Made by a program: the position numbers and the translations under genes. A DNA stretch of 64,000 nucleotides, taken from positions 465,613 through 529,612 of the forward strand of contig CAYGAY010000001.1 of NCBI GenBank assembly GCA_964347975.1, written 5' to 3'. Under the pieces are notes generated by a model. It made no database searches and was not told the origin of the DNA. It saw only the letters and a list, made by a program, of their open reading frames with translations. The DNA is from Bin87 sp964347975. Its GTDB lineage: Bacteria; Chloroflexota; Dehalococcoidia; Lucifugimonadales; UBA3495. Each line of letters begins with the position of its first letter. The stretch's first letter is position 1. Positions 1 to 7,600 of this stretch are shown piece after piece.

Positions 1-447
1 ATAGGTCCAGAAATCAACGAGGACGACATTGCCTTCGCTGACCAGATCGGCGATGGAAAGCTCCATGTCCGTGTTTAACCAGGCGTCGATCCCGTCCACT
101 TGGGGGATGCGCTCTATGTTGACGAGCGCCCTTGCTCGCTCCGCAATCTCCGCATCGGCAGCCGGTTGGGCAGTCGCGGACGACGGGGCCGGCTCCGCTG
201 GTTCGGTGGTGGATTCCGCGGCCGCGCCAGTCGTTTTGGGGGCCTGGCCTCCATCGCTTGCCGGTGGCTGATCGCCGGTTTGCGCGGCCGCGGCGGTGGC
301 GGTCGCCGGCGGCGGCATCGTGGGCGCTGGATCAACCGACGGGGCGGCCGGCGCTGCGCTCTGCCCGCACGCGGCAATTGCGGCCGCCAGAAACAACCCG
401 AGGGTCAGCGCGAACAGCGCACCGGCGCGTCTGGTAGAAAACATCAT
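1..447 (-). CDS. Thioredoxin-like lipoprotein, N-terminal part, cut by window edge
   Basis: The reading frame is open from ATG at 447 (a second ATG follows directly) to the window edge, 149 codons with no stop. Residues 1-26 form a lipoprotein signal: two Arg, a hydrophobic core, then a lipobox ending AAIAAC. A Pro/Ala/Thr-rich linker of about 75 residues follows. The sequence breaks off in VVLVDFWTY, the first strand of a TlpA/ResA-type thioredoxin fold, which in the family is followed by the CxxC motif. It is therefore probably a membrane-anchored extracytoplasmic thiol-disulphide protein. The redox motif lies outside the window, so its Cys (or Sec) content cannot be read. It has the same overall design as the probable selenoprotein at 48717-49481. 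Confidence 0.75.
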   Translation of the reverse strand, partial: MMFSTRRAGALFALTLGLFLAAAIAACGQSAAPAAPSVDPAPTMPPPATATAAAAQTGDQPPASDGGQAPKTTGAAAESTTEPAEPAPSSATAQPAADAEIAERARALVNIERIPQVDGIDAWLNTDMELSIADLVSEGNVVLVDFWTY

Positions 448-627
448 GGCGTTACTCACTTCTCTTTTGCGTGGCGGCAGTATAACCCGACCGACCATGG
501 CGGTAGCGTTGACGACGAAACGGAAAGGTCGTCCAGCAGCGCGACGGCGTAATATGCTACTATACGCCGAGGCAGGTCTGGCGGTTTAACCGTTTCAGCT
601 GCAAAGCGAATCAAGGAGGAATTTGGA

Positions 628-1092
628 ATGGCTACTATGATTGACGGCGAGTCTTACCTGGGTCGGGTGATGGTGCGCCCGTTGAGCAAGTCGGGCGACG
701 TTACGATGTACCTGTGGCCGCTGCGCTGTCTAAAGGCCAAGTTTGGGGGGCCCACGTTCGGAGTGGACGTGAACGGCGTTGAGATCATCCGCTTCGACCC
801 GCATGGCGCGCGTGGGCACTGGCACAAGGGCGGTTATGACAAGCTGGGGGCCGGCGGCTCGCACGTCGATTACCCGGAAGGGATGATGGAGAGCGCCTCG
901 CAAATGGAGTTTTCGCTGGCAGTTCTGCGCGAGCAGACCGGTGATTACCTTGCAGAGGCCGGTTACCCTGAGGCGGCCGCCAGTTTGGACCCGGAGCTAC
1001 TCCAAGCGGCAAGCGACGCTATCGTCGCCCACCTGGAGGGTGAAGGCGACTTGATATCCGAAGCGAAGGCGAAAGACCTTATAGCGGCCTGA
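628..1092 (+). CDS. Uncharacterised 154-aa protein
   Basis: ATG at 628 follows a strong AAGGAGG ribosome site about 9 nt upstream. The product is soluble, with no signal peptide or membrane segment. The N-terminal 75 residues look beta-rich and carry a motif rich in His and aromatics (HWHKGGYDKLGAGGSH, about residues 65-80). The C-terminal 60 residues look helical and acidic. I do not recognise a characterised family. It stands alone and is followed by a strong hairpin with a T run, so it is probably monocistronic and well translated. The clustered His residues hint at metal or ligand binding, but that is inference. Confidence 0.7.
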   Translation: MATMIDGESYLGRVMVRPLSKSGDVTMYLWPLRCLKAKFGGPTFGVDVNGVEIIRFDPHGARGHWHKGGYDKLGAGGSHVDYPEGMMESASQMEFSLAVLREQTGDYLAEAGYPEAAASLDPELLQAASDAIVAHLEGEGDLISEAKAKDLIAA

Positions 1093-1122
1093 TGGTTCGG
1101 CCCAGGCTTTTCCTTTGGCAGA

Positions 1123-1156
1123 CCGGGGCGGGCTTCAAACCCGCCCCGGCATTTTT
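1123..1156. terminator. Hairpin with T-tract after the 154-aa gene
   Basis: A perfect 10-bp GC-rich stem (1123-1132 with 1140-1149), a 7-nt loop and five T at 1152-1156 give a classic intrinsic terminator for the plus-strand gene. The palindrome belongs to the GGGGCGGGTTTGAAACCCGCCCC-like family also seen near 25074 and 43578. It lies between convergent genes and could also act on argB. Confidence 0.8.
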
Positions 1157-1170
1157 GGCTGACCGGAAGA

Positions 1171-2034
1171 TTACGATGTGATGCGGGTGCCGATGGGTTT
1201 CCCTGCCACACATTCCATCAATGCGCCGGGCTCCCGTCCGTCAATGATGTGGGCGCTGGGTACCGCCCGGTCTGTCAGGGCATCAAGACAGGCGGCCAGT
1301 TTTGGCAGCATCCCGCCACGGGCGACGCCGGAACTGCGCAGCGCCTCCGCGCCCCGGGCATCCAGGCGGGGTATCACGCGACCGCCGTTGTCCATCACGC
1401 CGGCCACGTCGGTGAGGAAGATGATGCGCTCGGCTTTCAGGGCGCGGGCCAAGGCCCCGGCGGCAGTATCTCCGTTGACGTTGAGGGGTTGTCCGGCGTG
1501 GTGGCTGGCAACAGTTACATCCACCGCAATGGGGGATACCATGGGGATGAAGCCGGCGGATACGATGGCGTTGACCGGCGCGGGGTCCACGGCGGTCACC
1601 TCACCCACATAGCCCAGGTCGGGATTAGCGACCCTGGCCTGTAGCAGGCAACCGTCCATGCCGCTGATGCCGATGGTGGGAGCCCCCAACCGCTGCATCT
1701 GAGCAGTAAGTTCCTTGTTGACCAGTCCTCCCAGCACTGCCACCACAATGTCCAGCGACGGCGCATCAGTGACCCGCAAGCCGTTCACGAAGTTAGGCGC
1801 AAGATTCTGCCGCTGCATCCATTCGCTGATAACGTTGCCGCCGCCGTGTACGATGACGACGGGCCGGCCGGCGGCGTGGAGGGCTGCCAGGTCTTGCAGC
1901 GAGGTATCGTTGCCGCCCAGCGTACTGCCGCCGATTTTAACTACGATGGGCGGTTCGGAAATGACTTGGAACACGGCGGGGTTCCTCTCGACGGTTGGCC
2001 GGCGCCGGGGCAAAGGATCAATCGCCCCGGCCAT
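1171..2034 (-). CDS. argB: Acetylglutamate kinase
   Basis: Phosphorylates N-acetylglutamate in arginine biosynthesis. The kinase signature VVKIGGSTL is at about residues 30-38. The Gly-rich VIVHGGGNVISEW binds substrate/ATP and NVNGDTAAGALA lies in the nucleotide site. The end GKPIGTRI is typical of ArgB. At 287 aa it has a somewhat longer N-terminus than usual, so a start nearer VISEPP is possible. The gene starts 19 nt after argJ on the same strand, so the two are probably co-transcribed. Confidence 0.93.
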   Translation of the reverse strand: MAGAIDPLPRRRPTVERNPAVFQVISEPPIVVKIGGSTLGGNDTSLQDLAALHAAGRPVVIVHGGGNVISEWMQRQNLAPNFVNGLRVTDAPSLDIVVAVLGGLVNKELTAQMQRLGAPTIGISGMDGCLLQARVANPDLGYVGEVTAVDPAPVNAIVSAGFIPMVSPIAVDVTVASHHAGQPLNVNGDTAAGALARALKAERIIFLTDVAGVMDNGGRVIPRLDARGAEALRSSGVARGGMLPKLAACLDALTDRAVPSAHIIDGREPGALMECVAGKPIGTRITS

Positions 2035-2053
2035 TGTCGATCTTGGCGCCAGG

Positions 2054-3280
2054 CTATGTGGTGTAAGCGCTGTTGATGATGACGTACTGCTCGGTGAGGT
2101 CGCACCCGTAAGCGGTGGCTGCGCCGTCGGAAAGATGCAGGCTTATCCGAAAATCCACCTGCTCTCCGGACATCAGGGCGACCACGGCGTCCCGATGGAA
2201 CGGGATGGGAGTTCCGGCCTCCATAATGCAGACGCCGTTGACGAAGAGATCTACTTTCTCCTCGACGGCCTCGGCGCCACTGCGGCCCAGCGCCATCATC
2301 AGGCGTCCCCAGTTGGGGTCAGCGCCGTACACCGCCGATTTGACCAAGTTGCTGCCGGCGATGGTTAGAGCAGCTTTGCGGGCGTCGGTGTCGCTGCGGG
2401 CGCCATCCACTTCCACCGTGATCAAGCGCGTCGCGCCTTCGCCGTCCCGCGCCAGCATACGGGTGAGGTTGGCGCAGACCTGCTGCAGGGCTTGCCTGAA
2501 CAAGCCGGCATCGGGAGAACGTTCGTCGATGACCGGGTTGCCGGCCTGGCCGTTAGCGAAGGCCAGGAACGTGTCGTTAGTGCTGCTGTCGCCGTCCACC
2601 GTCAGCATATTATAGGTTTCGTCGGCCACGGCCTTGACGGTAGTTTGCAGAAAACCGGGGTCAACGGCAGCGTCCGTGGCGGCAAAGGACAGCATGGTTG
2701 CCATGTTGGGGTGGATCATGCCCGAACCCTTGGCAACGCCGCCGATGGTGACGGTCTGACCGGTCGAAGCGGTGAAGGATACGGCGGTCTCCTTGGGATG
2801 GGTATCGGTGGTCATCATGGCGCGGGCCAGTTCGTTACCGCCGTCGGGGTTCAGTTCGATCCGGGTAACTCCCGAACGGATCAGTGACATGGGCAGTTCG
2901 ACACCAATGACGCCGGTGCTGCAAACCAGCACATCCTCCCCGGCAAGGCCGAGCTTGTCGGCAGCAAGGCGGGTCATTTCCTCGGCATCCTTGTACCCTT
3001 GGGCGCCGACACAGGTGTTGGCAATGCCGGCGTTGACGATGAGCGCGGAGGCTTGGCCACGGGCCACCCGCTCTCGATCCAGGTCAACCGTCGCAGATCG
3101 GATGGCCGACGTAGTGAATACGCCGCCTATGGAACAGGGGGCGTCGGACACCAGCATAGCAAGGTCCAGCTTGTCCTCACCCCGGGTCTTCAGGCCAATG
3201 AAAACGCCACCGGCGGAAAAACCCTGAGAGGAGGTGATGGTACCGTTAGGGATCGGGACAATATCTTCGCTGCCGGGCAT
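2054..3280 (-). CDS. argJ: Bifunctional glutamate N-acetyltransferase / ornithine acetyltransferase
   Basis: Makes N-acetylglutamate and recycles the acetyl group from acetylornithine, feeding ArgB just downstream. The autoproteolysis motif KGSGMIHPNMATML is intact; the family cleaves before the Thr to give alpha and beta chains. The C-terminus ends EQYVIINSAYTT. The frame is open from 3337, but the ATG at 3280 has AGGAG about 10 nt upstream and gives a normal 408-aa product beginning MPGSEDIVPIP, so I chose it. The gene is 94 nt downstream of the PIN gene on the same strand. Confidence 0.95.
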   Translation of the reverse strand: MPGSEDIVPIPNGTITSSQGFSAGGVFIGLKTRGEDKLDLAMLVSDAPCSIGGVFTTSAIRSATVDLDRERVARGQASALIVNAGIANTCVGAQGYKDAEEMTRLAADKLGLAGEDVLVCSTGVIGVELPMSLIRSGVTRIELNPDGGNELARAMMTTDTHPKETAVSFTASTGQTVTIGGVAKGSGMIHPNMATMLSFAATDAAVDPGFLQTTVKAVADETYNMLTVDGDSSTNDTFLAFANGQAGNPVIDERSPDAGLFRQALQQVCANLTRMLARDGEGATRLITVEVDGARSDTDARKAALTIAGSNLVKSAVYGADPNWGRLMMALGRSGAEAVEEKVDLFVNGVCIMEAGTPIPFHRDAVVALMSGEQVDFRISLHLSDGAATAYGCDLTEQYVIINSAYTT

Positions 3281-3373
3281 GGTAGTGGAGCTCCTGGTGA
3301 CCTTGATTGGCGTGGGGATGCCGAATAAATATACCATAGTCGGCGGATGGGGGATTGCGCGGAAGGCAGGGTA

Positions 3374-3841
3374 CTACCCCTCGCAGAGGTCGGTGCGATT
3401 GAGCAGGTTTCTATGGGTACGGCGAATATCCGGGCGGTCAACGGTAGTATAGATTCGACCCCGCGTGCCGCTGACAATGCGCCGGTCCCCAAAATCCTGT
3501 TGCAAATCCCGGTCGTTGGTGAACAATAACCGGGCGCCGCTGATTCTGGCCAAAGCCAGGATATGGGGGTCATCGGAGCGTATGCTTTGTGAACCCATCT
3601 CGTCGGTCTCTCTGTCAACTTGTGTGTCATCAATTTGCCTGGCCCTGCCGAATTGAACAGCGGTTTCCAGCCATACTTGGAACCGCCGATACTCGCCAAG
3701 CTCCCGTCTGAGATGACCTCCTACAACCAACACGCCGCGCCCGCTGTCAAGCCAGTCAAGGAAAAGTTTCCCCGCCGGTGTTTGAGTATCATGAGTACCG
3801 AACACTTCATGCCTGACGTTATTGTCAACTATGGCGCACAC
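3374..3841 (-). CDS. PIN-domain nuclease
   Basis: A 155-aa protein starting with GTG three bases after the stop of the upstream ATPase gene, so translation is very probably coupled. The acidic positions of PIN-fold RNases can be placed: D6 in AIVDNNV, E47/E50 in RRELGE, D90/D91 in SDDPHILALA and D110 in LLFTNDRDL. PIN proteins cut single-stranded or structured RNA and many are VapC-type toxins. There is no small antitoxin gene beside it; the partner appears to be the AAA ATPase. It is probably the effector of a three-gene operon, a role inferred from context. Confidence 0.8.
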   Translation of the reverse strand: MCAIVDNNVRHEVFGTHDTQTPAGKLFLDWLDSGRGVLVVGGHLRRELGEYRRFQVWLETAVQFGRARQIDDTQVDRETDEMGSQSIRSDDPHILALARISGARLLFTNDRDLQQDFGDRRIVSGTRGRIYTTVDRPDIRRTHRNLLNRTDLCEG

Positions 3842-3844
3842 TGC

Positions 3845-5146
3845 TCACAATCCAATTGAGCGGCGGGTCTCGGCCATAAAGAATTTGCCATAGGAGAGAG
3901 GCGCATCCAGCACGTTGCCGGCTTGGTCAATCCGAATGGAGTGGATTCTTACATCCAAATCCTCCGGGTCGAAGTATAGGATGGAAACATCCTCCGGCTT
4001 GAGGCCAGTGGTGCCGTCCCGTACATCCATGCGCACCCGGTCAATGATGTAGTCGCTGTGCGTTTCAATCACTAGCTGCCGGCCCTCAGCAGCTACGGAG
4101 CAGAAAAGGCTGCCCAGCGCAGCTTGCGCCTGGGGATGCAGGTGGACCTCGGGCTGCTGGAGGAGGAACATGGTCGGGGCGTCAGAACGCAACAACTCGG
4201 TCAGTATGGGCAATGCCTGAGCGACTCCATAGCCCACGTCGATTAGGTTGCGCCAGTGGCCTTTGCGCCTCCTCGATTTCGAGCCGCTGTGCTTGCGGAC
4301 TTGGATTTGAAACGGGTCGCCGTCCGATCTGCCGAAGGATCTGACTGAAATTTCGTTGAATAGCTCAGATTCGGCGCCGAATCCTTCCAGCCTACTTTTG
4401 AGTAACTGCCATTCATCCGCTTCTCGGCGCGAAAGATTCGCCAAGTAGCTAGGAATGTAATCTCCTTCACCGTCTTGCACCATCAACATCGGGTCGTAGG
4501 TGCGACGTGGTTGGGAACGCACCGGGGAACCGGCAAAAGGCCGTGGGGAGTATCTCGTTTGAATACGTATAAGATTGAAGAATCGCTGTCCAGCGTCGCT
4601 GTCAGAGCGAAACAGTTGGGGTGATAATGTGCTCACAAAGTCCAGCGTCACTAAACCGGTACTTTGGTGTATTGCCATCTCGTTGCCAAGATCTTGCCAG
4701 CTACCTTTGCCAATACGATACCGGACGCGCTCCCCGTCCCGGGTTTCAGTTGCGCGTAGCTCGACAGCAATATCGTTATAGCCATATATTCGTACCGTCG
4801 GATACGGCGCCGTCTGCCAGTTTTCCAAGGTGGCCGCGAAGCTTATAGTGTCATCGCGCGAACCGTAGAAGGTACACGCTTGGAATTCGCCACGAAAAAA
4901 GCCGACTCTATTGGCGTGTCTTCCACCCCGGTGCACTATGTCGTCCCACGACCCCAAGTCGTAAGGTTCCTCCCGAAAATTCGGCACCACTCCCCGGAAC
5001 GCCATGTCCCACAGCGCCCGTATCAGCGCCAGGAACGATGTCTTCCCCGTGCTGTTGGGGCCGACCAGCAACGTTAGCGGCGCAAGTCGCGCCGTCTGCT
5101 CTTCGCTGCCGAAACAGCGGTAGTTCTGGAGCGTTATGCTGTCCAT
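3845..5146 (-). CDS. AAA ATPase of the SMC/OLD-like AAA_15/AAA_21 type
   Basis: A 433-aa ABC/SMC-like ATPase. It starts ITLQNYRCFG and has Walker A GPNSTGKTS at residues 29-37. The signature-like region is NLIDVGYGVAQALPIL (about 302-317). The Walker B region is FLLQQPEVHLHPQ (about 327-339), followed by a D-loop-like ETHSDYIIDRVR. Relatives usually read LLxEQPExHLHP; here the first acidic residue is Gln (Q330) while E333 is kept. Such ATPases often pair with a nuclease in phage defence or DNA repair. The middle gene of a coiled-coil/ATPase/PIN operon with gaps of 15 and 3 nt. Confidence 0.85.
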   Translation of the reverse strand: MDSITLQNYRCFGSEEQTARLAPLTLLVGPNSTGKTSFLALIRALWDMAFRGVVPNFREEPYDLGSWDDIVHRGGRHANRVGFFRGEFQACTFYGSRDDTISFAATLENWQTAPYPTVRIYGYNDIAVELRATETRDGERVRYRIGKGSWQDLGNEMAIHQSTGLVTLDFVSTLSPQLFRSDSDAGQRFFNLIRIQTRYSPRPFAGSPVRSQPRRTYDPMLMVQDGEGDYIPSYLANLSRREADEWQLLKSRLEGFGAESELFNEISVRSFGRSDGDPFQIQVRKHSGSKSRRRKGHWRNLIDVGYGVAQALPILTELLRSDAPTMFLLQQPEVHLHPQAQAALGSLFCSVAAEGRQLVIETHSDYIIDRVRMDVRDGTTGLKPEDVSILYFDPEDLDVRIHSIRIDQAGNVLDAPLSYGKFFMAETRRSIGL

Positions 5147-5161
5147 GCGGTCAGTTTAGCA

Positions 5162-5623
5162 CTAACCCTGGCTGCGCCGCTCCTCGAAGTTGGCGGTGAT
5201 GGTCTGTTCCGCGCGCCGGCTGTGCTGGGCGATGAATTGCTCCAGGCGGCGGATTTCGGCGGCGGCTTCCGCGGATGCCGGCTGACGCCCAAATTGCTGT
5301 CTCAGCTGCGCCAACGCCTTGCGCGCCTCGTCAACTTGCTGCACCGACTCCAGCGCTGCCAGTTCGTCCAACGCCGCTTTTTTCACTGTGAGCAAACGCC
5401 GGCGATTGTCTTCAGCGTCCCGTAAGCGTTCCTCGATTTCGCCCATTGCAGACAGCGCCATATCCAGCGGAGCGCGACCGTAAATGGTCTGTCTCGGCAA
5501 TCGCCGCAGTTGGGTACGGAACTGGTTAATGGAGGCGTCAAGTTGCTCTTCTTTATGGCGAACTTCGGCCAGCGACAGACGCAAAGCCGCCATGGCCTGC
5601 TGCAATTGCGAGTTCGTTGACAT
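5162..5623 (-). CDS. Small coiled-coil protein
   Basis: A 153-aa protein that is nearly all predicted helix, with heptad-like Leu/Ala/Gln spacing throughout and no signal peptide or catalytic motif. It lies 15 nt upstream of the ATPase gene, and a hairpin at 5641-5662 separates it from the aminotransferase, so it appears to be the first gene of the ATPase-PIN operon. It could be a structural or regulatory subunit of that system; function unknown. Confidence 0.65.
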   Translation of the reverse strand: MSTNSQLQQAMAALRLSLAEVRHKEEQLDASINQFRTQLRRLPRQTIYGRAPLDMALSAMGEIEERLRDAEDNRRRLLTVKKAALDELAALESVQQVDEARKALAQLRQQFGRQPASAEAAAEIRRLEQFIAQHSRRAEQTITANFEERRSQG

Positions 5624-5640
5624 GACTCGATATAAGTACC

Positions 5641-5662
5641 GGGGCGAATGACCATCCGCCCC
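5641..5662. terminator. Palindromic hairpin, probable transcription boundary
   Basis: GGGGCG and CGCCCC arms enclose a 10-nt loop, with one further near-pair. It sits in the 62-nt gap between the aminotransferase gene and the coiled-coil gene. It is the same kind of GGGGCGAAT hairpin as at 15414-15437. There is no strong T-tract, so its termination role is tentative. Confidence 0.45.
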
Positions 5663-5685
5663 TCGATTGTCCTGATGTTGAGGGT

Positions 5686-6801
5686 CTAACCCTTGAAACC
5701 GACCTTGGGGAGCACTCGCTCAAGGGCCTCCAAGACCTCGACGATATCATCTTTGGTGACCCAACCGAGGTGTCCGATGCGGAAGCAGTGGCCGGTCAGC
5801 TTGCCCTGTCCGCCGGCCAGCACCACGCCCTCCTCCTCACGCATCATAGCCATAAACTTGCCGCCGTCGATATCCGCGGGCATCTTTATACCAGTGACGG
5901 TATTGGAGGCGCGGGTTTCGTCGTTGGCAAGGAGTTGAAGACCCAACGCCTTGACGCCGGCGCGGCAATACTCGGCGACGGCCGCGTGACGCTCGTACAC
6001 CGTTTCAAGCCCCTCGTTCAGAATGCGATCCAAACCCAGGCGCAGGCCGTAGAGCAAGGCCACGTTCGGAGTCCAGGGAGTTTGACCACGCGCCAAAGAG
6101 CGCTCGGCAGCCATCAGGTCGAAATAGAACCTGGGCATTTTGGCGTCCTGGTAGGCTTCCCAGCCACGGGCGCTGATACTAATGAAGGCCAGGCCCGGTG
6201 GGATCATAAAGCCCTTCTGGGAGCCGGTTGCCACCAGGTCGCAGTTCCAGCCGTCAACCGGGAGCGGGATGCAGCCCAGGCTGCTGACCGCGTCCACCAG
6301 CAGCAACTTGTCGAATTCGCCCTTTACCACCCGCGCAATTGACTCCAAGTCGTGGGTAACGCCGGTGGAGGTCTCATTATGTGTCACCAGGACGGCTTTG
6401 ACGGCAGGGTCTTTTTGTAGCTGGGATCGGATAGCGTCCGGATCTATGGCCTCTCCCCACTCAAAGTCCATGCGGGTGACGTCCGCGCCGTAACCCTCGG
6501 CGATCTGCACGAATCGGTCGCCGAAGGAACCAGCGGTGGCAGCGATAACCTTGTCGCCGGGAGAAAGGGTGTTGACCACCGCCGCTTCCAAAGCGCCAGT
6601 GCCGCTGGAGGTCAGGATATAGAGGTCGTTGGTGGTCATGAAGACCTGTTTCAATCCGGCGGTGGTGGCCTCGATCAGTTCCCTGAACTCCGGCCCCCGG
6701 TGGTTGATCATGGGCAACGACATTTCCTCGACGATGTCGTCGGGGATAGGCGTGGGGCCGGGGGTACGCAGGTTCTGGGGTTCAATTTTGGTCAAGGTCA
6801 T
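5686..6801 (-). CDS. Class V aminotransferase (alanine/serine-glyoxylate type)
   Basis: PLP-dependent enzyme of 371 aa. TPGPTPIP near the N-terminus is typical of the alanine-/serine-glyoxylate aminotransferase group. The aspartate that holds PLP is D170 in LLLVDAVSSLG, and the PLP lysine is K196 in ATGSQKGFMIPPG. Likely amino donors are Ala or Ser with glyoxylate as acceptor; the exact specificity cannot be read. The start is supported by AGGAG at about 6811-6815. Upstream is a stretch of about 170 nt without genes. Confidence 0.88.
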   Translation of the reverse strand: MTLTKIEPQNLRTPGPTPIPDDIVEEMSLPMINHRGPEFRELIEATTAGLKQVFMTTNDLYILTSSGTGALEAAVVNTLSPGDKVIAATAGSFGDRFVQIAEGYGADVTRMDFEWGEAIDPDAIRSQLQKDPAVKAVLVTHNETSTGVTHDLESIARVVKGEFDKLLLVDAVSSLGCIPLPVDGWNCDLVATGSQKGFMIPPGLAFISISARGWEAYQDAKMPRFYFDLMAAERSLARGQTPWTPNVALLYGLRLGLDRILNEGLETVYERHAAVAEYCRAGVKALGLQLLANDETRASNTVTGIKMPADIDGGKFMAMMREEEGVVLAGGQGKLTGHCFRIGHLGWVTKDDIVEVLEALERVLPKVGFKG

Positions 6802-6972
6802 CGGGGAAGCTCCTGGAGAATACTAATTTGGGTGGCAGATGTTGACACAACACTCAATATTATACCAGCAAATTACGAAATCTGTCGGAAGTCAGCGAAA
6901 TCCGGCGACCTTCTCTTGATACAGGCTGAACCGTGGCGTCGTCGATATTCGCCGTTCTGTCGTGAATATGCG

Positions 6973-7584
6973 TCAGTCGAGCATGAAATCCCCTACTGCC
7001 AAAACCACGTCAGGGAACGCCTTGGGGCTGACTCTGCCGTTAGCAGTAACCACTCGTCGATTCCGATACGCGCCGCCCACCGGGTCATCATAGGCTTCCA
7101 CCTCCCGCGCCCGCAGGTTCACAATCCACACTTCCGGTATGCCGGCGGCGGCGTAGCGCGACAACTTCGCCTCGCGGTCTGACTCCAGCGAGCTGTCGGC
7201 GACTTCTATCAGCAACAGTACGTCGGCCGGCGTGGGCGTCGCCCGGTGGTAATCGTCGCGCAGCCGCAAAACGGCGATGTCCGGTTGGAGCAGGCCGTAG
7301 TCATTGAGCCGAACCGGCCCCCGCACGCGGACCCGCGCCTGACCGTACAACTTGTAAATCAGGTCGCTGCCGAGACGGTCAGTTCCATCCGCGTGGGGAT
7401 CCCCAATGGGTGGCATGATAAATATCTCTCCGTCCACCAGCTCAATGCGCTCATCATCAAAGATGCCGGCCTCGTCCATGATATAGAGTTCGTCCACGGT
7501 AAAACGACGTCGCTCAGCAACCGGCGGCGCAGCCGTTACGGTGGCATTCGCAGGGGTAGCGGCAGTTGGTACGGGCGTGGTCAT
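6973..7584 (-). CDS. Uma2-family protein (DUF820, PD-(D/E)xK nuclease fold)
   Basis: A 203-aa member of the Uma2 family, which is expanded in Chloroflexota and Cyanobacteria and is predicted to have a restriction-nuclease fold; its biological role is unknown. Visible motifs: FTVDELYIMDEAGIF, ERIELVDGEIFIMPP, LQPDIAVLR (the acidic residue of the PD motif), VLLLIEVADSSL (E-x-V in place of E-x-K, normal for the family), then KLSRYAAAGIPEVWIVNL. It lies 16 nt downstream of the DUF1015 gene on the same strand. One of three Uma2 genes in the window. Confidence 0.88.
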   Translation of the reverse strand: MTTPVPTAATPANATVTAAPPVAERRRFTVDELYIMDEAGIFDDERIELVDGEIFIMPPIGDPHADGTDRLGSDLIYKLYGQARVRVRGPVRLNDYGLLQPDIAVLRLRDDYHRATPTPADVLLLIEVADSSLESDREAKLSRYAAAGIPEVWIVNLRAREVEAYDDPVGGAYRNRRVVTANGRVSPKAFPDVVLAVGDFMLD

Positions 7585-7600
7585 GGGATAATCTCCCTGG

